NCBI GenBank assembly: GCA_035943635.1
Contig: DASZBX010000067.1
Location: 62,001-126,000 of the forward strand
Direction of reading: 5' to 3'
DNA from: DASZBX01 sp035943635
GTDB lineage: Bacteria; Actinomycetota; Actinomycetes; Streptomycetales; Catenulisporaceae
Length of the DNA stretch: 64,000 nt
Below the pieces are notes generated by a model. It was not told the origin of the DNA, did no database searches, and saw only the letters and a program-made list of their open reading frames with translations. Made by a program: the position numbers and the translations under genes. The number at the start of each line of letters is the position of its first letter. The first letter of the stretch is position 1. Positions 46,699-55,206 of the stretch are shown piece after piece.

Positions 46699-47241
46699 TT
46701 GCCCGACCGGGAGCCGGATCAGGAGTCGGCAGCGGCGTCTGAGCAGGAGGCTGCGCGTGAGTCCGTGCAGCTTGTCGGGCGGCCGCTGGCTGTCGATGCG
46801 AGGGGCGACGCTCTGCTGTCTTTCGTCCGCGCTGGTGAGGTTGAGGCGCCTCCTGGTGATGCGCCTCTGAACTTCGCCTCGATCGCACTCTGGCACGAAG
46901 ACCGGGTCCTGATGGTCTTCGAGCGAAAGCGCCGGCAGTGGGAGTTGCCTGGCGGCGCGATCGAGCCCGGTGAGACCCTGCGTGAGGCCGCATCCCGTGA
47001 GCTGCTTGAAGAATCCGGCCAGCAGTCCGATCTGCCGCTGCGTTTTCTCGGCTATGCCCACTTCGCTCTGGCCGGGCTGGTGCGGATCGAATACGGGGCC
47101 TTGTTCACTGGGCGGGTTGCGGAGCCCGTCGCGTTCGAGCCGACTTCCGAGATCGAAGCGGTCCGCTGGTGGAACCCGTCCGAACCCTTCGTCGGCGACT
47201 CAACCTCGCTGGACGCTTACCTGGTCTGGCTCACGCAGTAG
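46699..47241 (+). CDS. NUDIX hydrolase
   Basis: 180 residues from a TTG start. The Nudix box is intact: GGAIEPGETLREAASRELLEESG spans about residues 91-113, with the catalytic RELLEE core. It hydrolyses a nucleoside diphosphate linked to another moiety; the substrate cannot be predicted. G+C content drops from about here, marking the accessory region. It is convergent with the truncated AbiEi gene. Confidence 0.85.
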   Translation: MPDREPDQESAAASEQEAARESVQLVGRPLAVDARGDALLSFVRAGEVEAPPGDAPLNFASIALWHEDRVLMVFERKRRQWELPGGAIEPGETLREAASRELLEESGQQSDLPLRFLGYAHFALAGLVRIEYGALFTGRVAEPVAFEPTSEIEAVRWWNPSEPFVGDSTSLDAYLVWLTQ

Positions 47242-47252
47242 GCGCCTGGGGT

Positions 47253-47846
47253 CTACCTTTCGGCGCCGGTGCCCAGTCGTTGCCCGGCCTCCTCGGCCAA
47301 CGCCGCCAGCAGGTCCGTTCCGGATGCGCCGCGCATCGCGTAGCGCGCTGCGAACGGAGTCGCCCGCGCGGCCAGGGCGTCGAGATCGACCATTCCGCGC
47401 CGGTCGGCCGGCACGAGGACCGCGCCGACCTGCCCGGCATCGACACCGGCGTGCAAGAGGTCGATGATGGTGCGCTCGGCCGTGGTGACCGGCAGGCCGT
47501 CCACGGTCACGACGTCGCCGCGGTCCAGGGCTGCGGTGCGGATGTGCAGGAGGACGGACGGTTCGCGTGTGCTGAGCCGTTGCCGGACGGTCAATTCCGT
47601 GCGCGGCGAAGGGAATTCGCCAAGGCCGTGGACCAGGCAGGCCGACCGGTGCGAGACGACCCCGTCCCGCGGGCCCGACCCGTCTCGCTCCCGAGCTGCT
47701 GTGGCCGGATCGAGCCGCAGCCACGCCACCCGGATGTCCAGAAAGGTGGGCGCGGGGGCTCCGGCCGCTAGATAGACCCCTCGGCCGACCATCGTGAGCA
47801 GGGCCGCCTTACGTAGCCCGCTGGCTGTCCGACATCCCCCGACCAC
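47253..47846 (-). CDS. AbiEi-like antitoxin/regulator, N-terminally truncated
   Basis: About 197 residues matching type IV AbiEi_4-like proteins: RGVYLAAGAPAP, SHRSACLVHGLGE, LHIRTAALDRGDV, DGLPVTTAERTIIDLLHAG. The usual N-terminal winged helix is cut short; only its last helix (SGLRKAALLTMVGRGVYLA) remains. No AbiEii nucleotidyltransferase toxin is nearby, so it is not a complete system. Its first 49 bases overlap, on the opposite strand, the truncated start of the serine hydrolase gene. Confidence 0.7.
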   Translation of the reverse strand: MVGGCRTASGLRKAALLTMVGRGVYLAAGAPAPTFLDIRVAWLRLDPATAARERDGSGPRDGVVSHRSACLVHGLGEFPSPRTELTVRQRLSTREPSVLLHIRTAALDRGDVVTVDGLPVTTAERTIIDLLHAGVDAGQVGAVLVPADRRGMVDLDALAARATPFAARYAMRGASGTDLLAALAEEAGQRLGTGAER

Positions 47847-48892
47847 AGAGCACGATCACGGTCCGCGACCTGGCCACGCACACCTCCGGGCTCCCGGCCG
47901 TGGCGCCGAACTTCCGAGCCCGGCAGGCCGCCCACCCGGACAATCCGTGGGCCGGATACACCTTCGAACTCGCCGAACAAGGGCTGCGCGAGGCCACGCC
48001 GACGCCCGGCAACCCGTGGCGGTACTCGAATCTCGGCTACCAGCTGCTCGGCCTCATCCTGGAACGGGCCGCCGGCCAGGAGTTCCCGGCCCTGCTGACC
48101 GAAAATCTGTTCGAACCCCTGTCGATGGCGCACTCGGGCGTCGGCCGCCGCGGCGCAGGCACCCTCCTGCCCGGGCACGCGGCCGGCCGGGAGGTCGCGC
48201 ACTGGGATCATCCGCTCGGCGCCGGGGGAGTGGAGGCGACGATCGAGGACTTCGGCCGCTACGCCCGCGCCTGCCTGTTTCCGCCGGCCATGCCGCTCGG
48301 CGCGGCGATCGATCTCGCCGTGACGCCGGTCGCACGCGTGGCCGACGGTGTCGAGCAGGCCCTCGCCTGGGCCGTGAACGACGGCGACGTGGTGCAACAC
48401 AGTGGCGGCACCGGCGGATTCAGTGCCTGCGTCACCATCGACCGGCGCCGCGGACGTGCCGTCGCGCTGCTGGTCAGCCAGGGAAGTAGTCCGGCCTTCG
48501 CCACGCACCTCAAGCAGGCGGCCCGAATGGCGGCGGCCGATCAGGACCCTCGTCAGGCCACTGCGCCGCAGCCGTGGCCGACCTGGCGCGAGGACGCCTG
48601 CGATGTTATCCGTGCCCTGATCAACGGTCAGGCGGCGCAGGTCCACGAACGGATGGCCCCTGCGATGCAGCGCAGACTCGACCCGCAACAGGTGGAGGAC
48701 GCGTGGTCGAACAAGACCCGGGACTGCGGCGCGGCCGGACGGATTTCGTTGGCCAGGCACGAGATCGCGGCGTCCGGCGCGGTCGTCGCAGACGTCTCGA
48801 TCGAGTTCGCCGCCGGAGTGCGAACCGTGCGCACGGTCATCCTGCCGACCGGCGAACTCGGCGGCTTGACCTTTCTGCCATCAGCATCCTGA
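47798..48892 (+). pseudogene. Beta-lactamase-family serine hydrolase lacking its N-terminus
   Basis: The frame opens at 47798 after a stop and encodes ARWLSDIPRPQSTITVRDLATHTSGLP (key: DLATHTSGLP), RYSNLGYQLLG (the YxN motif) and HSGGTGGF (KTG-equivalent), then a C-terminal NTF2-like domain. The part bearing the SxxK nucleophile should lie upstream and is missing, replaced by the AbiEi fragment. The only good start, GTG at 47900, gives an even shorter, inactive protein. Probably a remnant formed by deletion. Confidence 0.7.
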
Positions 48893-49050
48893 ACTGCCCG
48901 GACACCCATCGCCACGTTCCGCCCCCGACCGAGGACTTGTGCGCGTGACGGCTCCGGCGAGAGCATCGAAGACGGCCAGACAACACCTGCGCGCAGCCCG
49001 GCCGACCCAGCCGTCGCGCTCGCCGGCCCGGCTCGGAAACCACGGCAAAA

Positions 49051-49070
49051 TTTCGAACAAAAGTTCGAAA
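49051..49070 (+). promoter_or_regulatory. SOS (LexA) box
   Basis: TCGAACAAAAGTTCGA at 49053-49068 is an exact match to the actinobacterial LexA operator TCGAAC-N4-GTTCGA; the dyad is perfect over 8-4-8 bases. It overlaps the -35 region of the promoter whose -10 (TAGAGT) is at 49089-49094. Confidence 0.88.
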
Positions 49071-49088
49071 CTCGGCCCCGGAACCGCG

Positions 49089-49094
49089 TAGAGT
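49089..49094 (+). promoter_or_regulatory. -10 element of the LexA-controlled leaderless promoter
   Basis: TAGAGT ends six bases before the ATG at 49101, so the transcript should be leaderless. The SOS box lies about 18 bases upstream, in position to block RNA polymerase. Confidence 0.65.
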
Positions 49095-49100
49095 ACCGGC

Positions 49101-49637
49101 ATGAGCAAAGACGCGATCGTTCGAGCCCGCTACGTCGAGGCGCCCGCCGAGTTCACCGGCACCGGCAAGAAGATCTTCCTGGCCGGCGGGATCTTCGGCA
49201 CCGAGTCCTGGCAGCCGACGGCGGTCGAGCTGCTGGCCGGCGAGGATGTCACGATCCTCAATCCGCGGCGGGCGGTGATGGTCCTGGACGACGACGTCAC
49301 GCACGCCCAGCAGGTCGCCTGGGAGCACCGGTACCTGCACGAGGAGCCGCACCGGGCCGACGCGGTGCTGGTCTGGTTCGCGGCCGGCCCGACCGCCGGC
49401 ATCCTGCAGCCGATCGTCTGGTACGAACTGGGCCGGCTGGTCCAGCGCGGCGCCCGGCTCGCGGTCGGGGCCGACCGCGGGTACCTGCGCCGCCGGGACG
49501 TGCTGATCCAGATGCGGCTGGCCGCGCCGGGACTGACCGTGCACGACACCCTGCGCGCGACGTGCGAGGCGGCGCAGCAACTGCTGCGGTCCCGCACGGT
49601 GCCGGTGCCGTCGATCTCCGCCGCGCCAGTGCCCTGA
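49101..49637 (+). CDS. Nucleoside 2-deoxyribosyltransferase domain protein
   Basis: 178 residues. It fits the Nuc_deoxyri_tr2 family: KKIFLAGGIFGTESWQPTAVELL, ILNPRR, ADAVLVWFAAGPT and WYELGRLVQRGAR with the expected catalytic Glu in YELG. Family members transfer deoxyribose between bases or cleave deoxynucleoside monophosphates, and many prokaryotic members are uncharacterised. The perfect SOS box and leaderless promoter show DNA-damage control, suggesting a role in nucleotide salvage, sanitation or defence. Confidence 0.8.
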   Translation: MSKDAIVRARYVEAPAEFTGTGKKIFLAGGIFGTESWQPTAVELLAGEDVTILNPRRAVMVLDDDVTHAQQVAWEHRYLHEEPHRADAVLVWFAAGPTAGILQPIVWYELGRLVQRGARLAVGADRGYLRRRDVLIQMRLAAPGLTVHDTLRATCEAAQQLLRSRTVPVPSISAAPVP

Positions 49638-49668
49638 CAAGTCCGGGAGCCGTCGGGGCCGGTCCGGG

Positions 49669-50172
49669 TCAGCTGGTATGCCAACCCCCGGTGCGCAGGA
49701 TGAAGCTGACGAACTCGGCCGCGGCGATGACTACTCCCAGGAACAGAACCACGAGGACCGCGCCGACCAGCCAGCCGTACTTCCCTGCGTAACAGCCTCC
49801 GTATTCACCGTTGAGCGGGGGACGGATCTCTCCGTCCACTGTGGCCGAGCGCAGGGTGTAGAACACGGCGATGCTGCCGATGAGGGCGATCGCGCTGATG
49901 CCGTTGAGCGCGGCCGAGATCATACCGCCCACGACGCCTCCTTCGAGGAAGAAGGTGGCAGTGATCGCGGTTCCCAGTCCGAGCAAGAGCATACGGGTGC
50001 TGGTTTCGTAGTCCAGCGACATGACCGGCTCGGTCGTCGTGGTGAAGACGAAACTCCAGATCAGCGCGACGGCGACGAGGATGAAGCTCTCCACGATCGC
50101 CACGCTGCCCCAGAGCCGGTCGCCGAGGCAGAGCAGCACCACCGCGGCGGGGAACATGGCGATCCCGACCAA
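49669..50172 (-). CDS. Four-helix membrane protein of unknown function
   Basis: 167 residues with four hydrophobic segments: about 3-22 (IAMFPAAVVLLCLG), 25-43, 62-105 (broad) and 138-158 (WLVGAVLVVLFLGVVIAAA). I recognise no family. Codon use is less G+C-biased than in the core genes. It is convergent with the deoxyribosyltransferase gene, 31 bases apart. Confidence 0.6.
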   Translation of the reverse strand: MVGIAMFPAAVVLLCLGDRLWGSVAIVESFILVAVALIWSFVFTTTTEPVMSLDYETSTRMLLLGLGTAITATFFLEGGVVGGMISAALNGISAIALIGSIAVFYTLRSATVDGEIRPPLNGEYGGCYAGKYGWLVGAVLVVLFLGVVIAAAEFVSFILRTGGWHTS

Positions 50173-50409
50173 GCCGGCTCCGGGAAGGAGGACGTCGACC
50201 GTCGCGCGGCGAACCGGTTCGAGTCAATGCCTGCCGAATATGGTGAGCATCTGGGTAGTCCCCCGGTTCGATCAGCCCGCCCGCGATCGCCATCATCGAT
50301 CTACCGTAATCGTACCCAACCGGACATCCGGGCAATCTGCCGATTGGATCAGAAACCGAATACATCCGACGGCCGCGTGAAGACTCTGCGGAGCGATCCG
50401 TCGTGGTTT

Positions 50410-50415
50410 TACAAT
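50410..50415 (+). promoter_or_regulatory. -10 element of a leaderless promoter for the VOC gene
   Basis: TACAAT ends seven bases before the ATG at 50423. Confidence 0.55.
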
Positions 50416-50422
50416 CGTCCGC

Positions 50423-50776
50423 ATGGCACTGGAGTGGGAACAGATCATCGTGGACTCGGCGGACCCCGAGGCGCTCGGCCGGTGGTGGGCCGAAGCGCTC
50501 GGCTGGGTGGTGGTCGACCCGGCCGCCGACGAGTTCGAGATCCGTCCCGCCCCGGATCGCCTGCCCGGCCTGCTCTTCGGGCACGCGCCCGAACCCAAGA
50601 CGGTGAAGAACCGGCTGCACCTCGACTTGCGGCCGGACGACCAGGCGGCCGAGGTGGCCCGCCTCCTGGCCCACGGCGCGCGGCACGCCGACGTGGGCCA
50701 GACCGGGGACGAGGGGTGGGTCGTCCTGGCGGACCCGGAGGGCAACGAGTTCTGCGTTCTGAGTCAGCGCTCGTAG
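50423..50776 (+). CDS. VOC/glyoxalase-like domain protein
   Basis: 117 residues forming one glyoxalase-type unit: IIVDSADPEALGRWWAEALGW at the start (key ADPEALGRWW), RLHLDLRPDD in the middle and DPEGNEFCVL at the end. The glyoxalase_6 subgroup is widespread in actinomycetes, usually without known substrate. His and Glu metal-ligand candidates (LHLDL; GNEFC) are present. Confidence 0.85.
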   Translation: MALEWEQIIVDSADPEALGRWWAEALGWVVVDPAADEFEIRPAPDRLPGLLFGHAPEPKTVKNRLHLDLRPDDQAAEVARLLAHGARHADVGQTGDEGWVVLADPEGNEFCVLSQRS

Positions 50777-51089
50777 ATCGTCCGGCGGCGCCGATCGCCC
50801 CCGAGTCCGCGCGGCCCGGCCGGGCCGCAGACCGGCACAAGTCGATCATCGGGCTCGGGGTCCCGGAAGCCGCCCGCTGTACTACCCTGAACGGGACGAG
50901 TCCGGTGGCCGGAGCGGGATTTGCGGCCGGCTCGACGGGCCGAGGCCGGCGCGGGGGTGCTTCCGGACGGCGGATCCAGGACAGGTATACACCAATTCCT
51001 GGTCCGATTCGGGGTACTCTGCCCGGCAACCTGAGCGTGCGAGGCCACCGCTTGCGGTCCGATTCTGAGGACCTGTCATGATTCTTGGG
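50777..51089. other. Intergenic region upstream of the LacI-type gene
   Basis: About 310 bases. A GTATAC at 50986-50991 is the only other A+T-rich motif noticed. No convincing gene on either strand. Confidence 0.4.
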
Positions 51090-51114
51090 AATTCTGCAAA
51101 ATTTTTGCAGAATT
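51090..51114 (+). promoter_or_regulatory. Operator palindrome of the LacI-type repressor
   Basis: A perfect 12-1-12 palindrome; each arm is AATTCTGCAAAA read inward. It covers the -35 region upstream of the -10 TATACT. LacI-family proteins bind such dyads, so the gene probably represses itself. Confidence 0.85.
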
Positions 51115-51120
51115 ATGCCC

Positions 51121-51126
51121 TATACT
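51121..51126 (+). promoter_or_regulatory. -10 element TATACT, leaderless promoter
   Basis: TATACT, one base off the consensus, ends six bases before the ATG at 51133. The operator occupies the place of the -35 element. Confidence 0.75.
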
Positions 51127-51132
51127 TGCAGC

Positions 51133-52167
51133 ATGACGCGAAGACTTGCCGAGGTGGCGAAGAAGGCCGGAGTCAGTGAGGCCACGGTCAGCCGGGTGCT
51201 CAACGGCAAACCGGGCATCTCAGATGCTACCCGGGCGACCGTGCTCACGGCCTTGGACGTGATGGGCTACGAACGCCCGACCCAGCTGCGCGGCGAGCGC
51301 GCCCGCCTGGTCGGGCTGGTGCTGCCCGAACTGGGCAACCCGATCTTCCCGGCCCTGGCCGAGGTGGTCGGCGGGGTGCTCGCCCAGCGCGGCTTCACCA
51401 CGGTGCTGTGCACCGGCACGATGGGCGGGCTCTCCGAGTCCGACTACGTCGAGATGCTGCTCGAGCGCCAGGTCTCCGGCATGGTGTTCGCCGGCGGCCA
51501 GTACGCCGAGGCCGACGCGCCGCACGAGCACTACCAGCGCCTGCTGGAGTTGCGCCTGCCGGTCGTGCTGGTCAACGCCGCGGCCGAGCACCTGGACTTC
51601 CCGCGGGTGTCCACGGACGACGCGGTGGCCGTGGAGCAGGCCTTCGGGCACCTGGTCTCGCTCGGCCACGAGAACGTGGGCCTGCTGCTCGGCCCGGCCG
51701 ACCACGTGCCCTCCCAGCGCAAGCTGACCGCCTTCGAGCAGGCGGCGTCCCGGATGAACCGCACCATCCGGGAGGACCTGATCGAGCACGCGATGTTCTC
51801 GATCGAGGGCGGCCACGCCGCGGCCACCCGGCTGATCAAGCAGGGCGCCACCGGCGTGATCTGCGCCAGCGACCCGCTCGCGCTCGGCGCGATCCGGGCC
51901 GCCCGCCGGGCCGGGCTGTCCGTGCCCGAGCAGTTCTCGGTGGTCGGCTACGACGACTCGGCCTTCATGAACTGCATGGACCCGCCCCTGACCACCGTGC
52001 GCCAGCCGCTGGAGGCGATCGGCAAGGCCGCGGTGGCGATGCTGGCCGGCCAGATCGACGGCATCCCGGTGACCGCGGAGGAACTGTTCTTCGAGCCGGA
52101 GCTGGTCGTGCGCGGGTCGACCGCGCCGGTCAACCTCGCGGCCGCCGCGGCGGCCGCCGCTGTTTGA
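51133..52167 (+). CDS. LacI-family transcriptional repressor
   Basis: 344 residues from ATG 51133. Helix-turn-helix and hinge: RRLAEVAKKAGVSEATVSRVLNGKPGIS (core VAKKAGVSEATVSRVLN). The periplasmic-binding-protein-like effector domain follows (VGLVLPELGNPIFPALAE; SDPLALGAIRAARRAGLSVP shortened; VVGYDDSAF). The effector is probably a sugar. No sugar-use gene lies alongside, and the sugar importer at 35-40 kb has no copy of the operator that I can see. The C-terminus ends in an Ala run. Confidence 0.93.
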   Translation: MTRRLAEVAKKAGVSEATVSRVLNGKPGISDATRATVLTALDVMGYERPTQLRGERARLVGLVLPELGNPIFPALAEVVGGVLAQRGFTTVLCTGTMGGLSESDYVEMLLERQVSGMVFAGGQYAEADAPHEHYQRLLELRLPVVLVNAAAEHLDFPRVSTDDAVAVEQAFGHLVSLGHENVGLLLGPADHVPSQRKLTAFEQAASRMNRTIREDLIEHAMFSIEGGHAAATRLIKQGATGVICASDPLALGAIRAARRAGLSVPEQFSVVGYDDSAFMNCMDPPLTTVRQPLEAIGKAAVAMLAGQIDGIPVTAEELFFEPELVVRGSTAPVNLAAAAAAAAV

Positions 52168-52809
52168 AGCGGTGGGACGCGAACCGGCTGGGTGCGGACC
52201 GCCGCACCGGCCGCAGTGTCCGTGGCAAGTGAGCCGACCGACGGCGCCGCCGTCGGCGTGGACTGACGGAGAACGGGCCGAACCGGGTAGCGCCGGGTCG
52301 GGCTGGGTGAACCGCGAGCAGGACCAGGTGGGCCAGTACGACGAGAAAGACCCCCGGGGGAGTTGAACGTGCGCGGGCGACCGCGCCGCTCAGCGCTCGG
52401 CCACCGCCGACTCGGCCGGGGGAGCCGGTGGTGGCCGATCGCGTCGGGGAGGGCCGGGACGTCCGGCCGCGAGCGGCTGCCGCATGCCGTCATGCCGCGC
52501 TACGCCGCGTTGACGCCGGGCCGTTCGCCGCTGAAGCGTGCCATAAGACCGCTGAGAAGTAGGCGGCAACCCGCAACCCGCAATCGCCTGCCGCCGATCG
52601 CCTGCCGCCGATCGCCTACCGAGGAACGCCTACCAGCGCTCGGCCGGCGATCCATCGGTAACCGGTGCCGGAGTATCGCAGGTATGACGGCCACCTCACA
52701 CACCACACCCGCCCCGGTGAGGTAGCCGTAAGGAATTCGTCAGACTTTTGTTATCTTACTGACCGCATCTGCCAGCCTCATTTGGTATTCGTCCTCGCAG
52801 ATGCGCGGC
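52168..52809. other. Intergenic region with short tandem repeats
   Basis: About 640 bases. Apart from the 14-bp repeat at 52583-52620, I see no gene I can support. Frames through it are low-complexity Arg/Pro-rich and lack ribosome-binding sites. Confidence 0.45.
52583..52620. repeat. Short tandem repeat, 14-bp unit, 2.7 copies
   Basis: ATCGCCTGCCGCCG occurs twice in direct tandem at 52583-52610, followed by a partial copy ATCGCCTACC. A 7-bp repeat GCAACCC precedes it. Probably a slippage product. Confidence 0.8.
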
Positions 52810-52815
52810 TATGAT
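52810..52815 (+). promoter_or_regulatory. -10 element of a leaderless promoter for the molybdate regulator
   Basis: TATGAT ends six bases before the GTG start at 52822. Confidence 0.6.
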
Positions 52816-52821
52816 CGATCC

Positions 52822-53259
52822 GTGACGACTTTCCGACTCGGCGAAGCGGCCGACCTGCTCGGCGTGAGCAGCGACACCCTGCGCCGCTGGATCGACAACG
52901 GCCGGCTGGCCGCCGTGCGGGACGAGCACGGCCACCGGACCGTCGACGGCGCGGTGCTGGCCGAGTTCGCCCGCAGCCTCGGCGACACCGAGGAACAGGA
53001 ACGGGCCGGAGCCGTCTCCTCGGCCCGCAACCGCTTCCGCGGCATCGTCACCCGGGTGGTCCGGGACACGGTGATGGCGCAGGTCGAGATGCAGGCCGGC
53101 CCGTTCCGGGTGGTCTCGCTGATGAGCCGGGAGGCGGCCGACGAACTCGGCCTGGCCCCGGGCATGCTCACCGTCGCGGTCGTGAAGTCCACCAACGTCG
53201 TGGTCGAACTGGCCGACGGCGTCCCTCCCCGCGTGCCCAGCCGAGTGGAACAGGTGTGA
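52822..53259 (+). CDS. MerR-like HTH protein fused to a molybdate-binding Mop/TOBE domain
   Basis: 145 residues. N-terminal helix-turn-helix of excisionase/MerR type (FRLGEAADLLGVSSDTLRRW), then a Mop domain (about residues 70-140: SARNRFRGIVTRVVRDTVMAQVEM; core RNRFRGIV, LTVAVVKSTNVVVEL). Mop domains bind molybdate. It overlaps or abuts modA and probably senses molybdate to control the following transport genes. Confidence 0.88.
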   Translation: MTTFRLGEAADLLGVSSDTLRRWIDNGRLAAVRDEHGHRTVDGAVLAEFARSLGDTEEQERAGAVSSARNRFRGIVTRVVRDTVMAQVEMQAGPFRVVSLMSREAADELGLAPGMLTVAVVKSTNVVVELADGVPPRVPSRVEQV

Positions 53260-53264
53260 CGTTG

Positions 53265-54092
53265 ATGCGATCGACGAACAAGAGCAGGTGGATAGCGGCT
53301 CCGCTGGCCGTGGCGGCCGCGTTCGCGCTGGCGTCATGCAGTTCGAGCTCGACCCCGGCCGCCGCCGGGACCCCCGCGGCCGCCTCGGCCGGGGCGTCCT
53401 CGGCCGGCCCGGCGCTGTCCGGCACGGTCACCGTGCTGGCCGCCTCCTCACTCCAGGCCGCCTTCACCACCCTGGGCAAGCAGTTCGAGGCCGCCCACCC
53501 GGGCGTCACGGTGAAGTTCAGCTTCGCCGGCAGCGGCACCCTGGCCACCCAGATCACCGGCGGCGCGCCCGCGGACGTGTTCGCCGCGGCCAGCCCCGGC
53601 TCGATGGCCACCCTCACCAAGGCCAGTGACACCGCCGCCGCCCCGGTCACCTTCACCCGCAACCAGCTGGAGATCGCCACCGCCCCCGGCAACCCGCTGG
53701 ACATCAGCAGCCTGGCCGACCTGGCCAAGCCGGGAGTCAAGGTCTCGCTGTGCGCGGCCACCGAACCCTGCGGCGCGGCCTCCCAGCAGGTGCTGACCAC
53801 CGCCGGGGTCAAGGTGACCCCGGTGACCCTGGCGGCCGACGACACCGCGGACGTCACCGCGATCGAGAGCGGCCAGGTCGACGCCTCGCTGGTCTACCAC
53901 TCGGACGTGCTCACGGCCGGCGGCAAGGTCACCGGCGTGCAGTTCCCCGAGTCCGCCTCGGCGATCCTGTCCTACCCGATCGCGGTGCTCAAGAACGCGC
54001 CCGACCCCACCGCGGCCCAGGCCTTCGTCGCCTACATCCTGTCCAGCGACGGCTCGGCGGTGCTGACCGCGGCCGGCTTCCTGGCCCCGTGA
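53265..54092 (+). CDS. modA: Molybdate ABC transporter substrate-binding lipoprotein
   Basis: 275 residues from the ATG (a GTG at 53256 overlapping the previous stop is possible). Signal peptide with lipobox LASC. ModA signatures: LAASSLQAAFTTLGKQFE at the N-terminus with the oxyanion-binding Ser residues, FSFAGSGTLATQI, ADVFAAASPGSM and the SLVYHSDV segment near the end. Captures molybdate or tungstate outside the membrane. Confidence 0.92.
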   Translation: MRSTNKSRWIAAPLAVAAAFALASCSSSSTPAAAGTPAAASAGASSAGPALSGTVTVLAASSLQAAFTTLGKQFEAAHPGVTVKFSFAGSGTLATQITGGAPADVFAAASPGSMATLTKASDTAAAPVTFTRNQLEIATAPGNPLDISSLADLAKPGVKVSLCAATEPCGAASQQVLTTAGVKVTPVTLAADDTADVTAIESGQVDASLVYHSDVLTAGGKVTGVQFPESASAILSYPIAVLKNAPDPTAAQAFVAYILSSDGSAVLTAAGFLAP

Positions 54093-54973
54093 GCCGACCG
54101 GACCCGGCCGCAGCCCCCGCCCCGGACCTCCGCGCGGTCGGCCGCCCGACGGGCCGGTCCCGGCGCCCGGCCGGCGGCGGGCGCACCGGCCGGGTCCCGC
54201 CCGCCCTGCTGCTGCCCGGCGTGCTCGGCCTGGCCTTCCTGGTCCTGCCGGTCGCCGGGCTGCTGCTCAAGACCCCCTGGCGGCAGCTGCCGCAACTGCT
54301 CGCCGCGGCCGACGCGGCCACCGCACTGCGCCTGTCCCTGGTCTGCGCCAGCCTGGCCACGGCCGCCTCGATCGTGCTCGGCGTCCCGCTGGCCTGGCTG
54401 CTGGCCCGCACCCGGCTGCCCGGCCGCCGGTTCGTTAGGGCACTGGTCACCGTGCCGCTGATCCTGCCGCCGGTCGCAGCCGGCCTGGCCCTGCTGCTGG
54501 TCTTCGGCCGCACCGGCATCCTCGGCCCGGACCTGCTGCGCTGGTTCGGCATCTCGCTGCCGTTCACCACCAGCGGGGTCGTGGTGGCCGAGACCTTCGT
54601 CGCGCTGCCGTTCCTGGTCATCTCGGTCGAGTCCGCGCTGCGGGCCAACGACCCGAGCCTGGAGGAGGCCGCGGCCACCTGCGGGGCCACCCGCTGGCAG
54701 ACCTTCCGCTGGGTCACCCTGCCGCTGGTCGGCCCGGGCATCGCGGCCGGGGCGATCCTGGCCTGGGCCCGGGCGCTGGGCGAGTTCGGCGCCACGATCA
54801 CCTTCGCCGGCAACTTCCCCGGCACCACCCAGACCATGCCGCTGGCCGTGTACCTGGCCCTGGAACAGGACCCGCAGTCGGCGATCGCGCTGAGCGTGGT
54901 CCTGCTGATCGTGTCCGTGCTCGTGCTCGCCGCGCTGCGGGAGCGCTGGCTCGGCGTGTCGGTCGCGCCGTAG
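54089..54973 (+). CDS. modB: Molybdate ABC transporter permease
   Basis: 294 residues from a GTG overlapping the modA stop (GTGA). Five or six membrane helices after a Pro/Arg-rich N-terminus; the cytoplasmic loop EEAAATCGATRWQTFRWVTLP (key EEAAATCGA) and ARALGEFGATITFAG are ModB hallmarks. No ATPase gene follows within the window, so ModC is either elsewhere or replaced by a shared ATPase. Confidence 0.93.
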   Translation: MSRPDPAAAPAPDLRAVGRPTGRSRRPAGGGRTGRVPPALLLPGVLGLAFLVLPVAGLLLKTPWRQLPQLLAAADAATALRLSLVCASLATAASIVLGVPLAWLLARTRLPGRRFVRALVTVPLILPPVAAGLALLLVFGRTGILGPDLLRWFGISLPFTTSGVVVAETFVALPFLVISVESALRANDPSLEEAAATCGATRWQTFRWVTLPLVGPGIAAGAILAWARALGEFGATITFAGNFPGTTQTMPLAVYLALEQDPQSAIALSVVLLIVSVLVLAALRERWLGVSVAP

Positions 54974-55206
54974 CGCAACGCGGCGCACGCTGTGGCCGCC
55001 GGTAGCGCACCGTACCGTTTCCGGCCCGCGCACGGCCTCCTGGCGGCCATGGCGGGCTCGTAGCATGGGGCCCGGCGCACCGGTCCGTCCCGGGCCGGGC
55101 GCACCGCCCCGCGTGCCCGTCCGGCCGCCGCCGACGCCGCCCGGCCGACCCCGATCGGCGTCCCCGATTGGTGGCCCGCGCGCACGCATGATCGAATGAT
55201 GCTGCG
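54974..55206. other. Intergenic region between modB and the Vps62-like gene
   Basis: About 230 bases of G+C-rich sequence; I see no gene, palindrome or RNA in it. Confidence 0.4.

Noticed and set aside
47253..47846. Complete AbiE toxin-antitoxin system
   Set aside because: No AbiEii-type nucleotidyltransferase gene adjoins it and the antitoxin itself is truncated.
52583..52620. CRISPR-like short repeats
   Set aside because: Unit of 14 bases in direct contact without spacers; no cas genes apart from an ordinary RecB-like nuclease far away.
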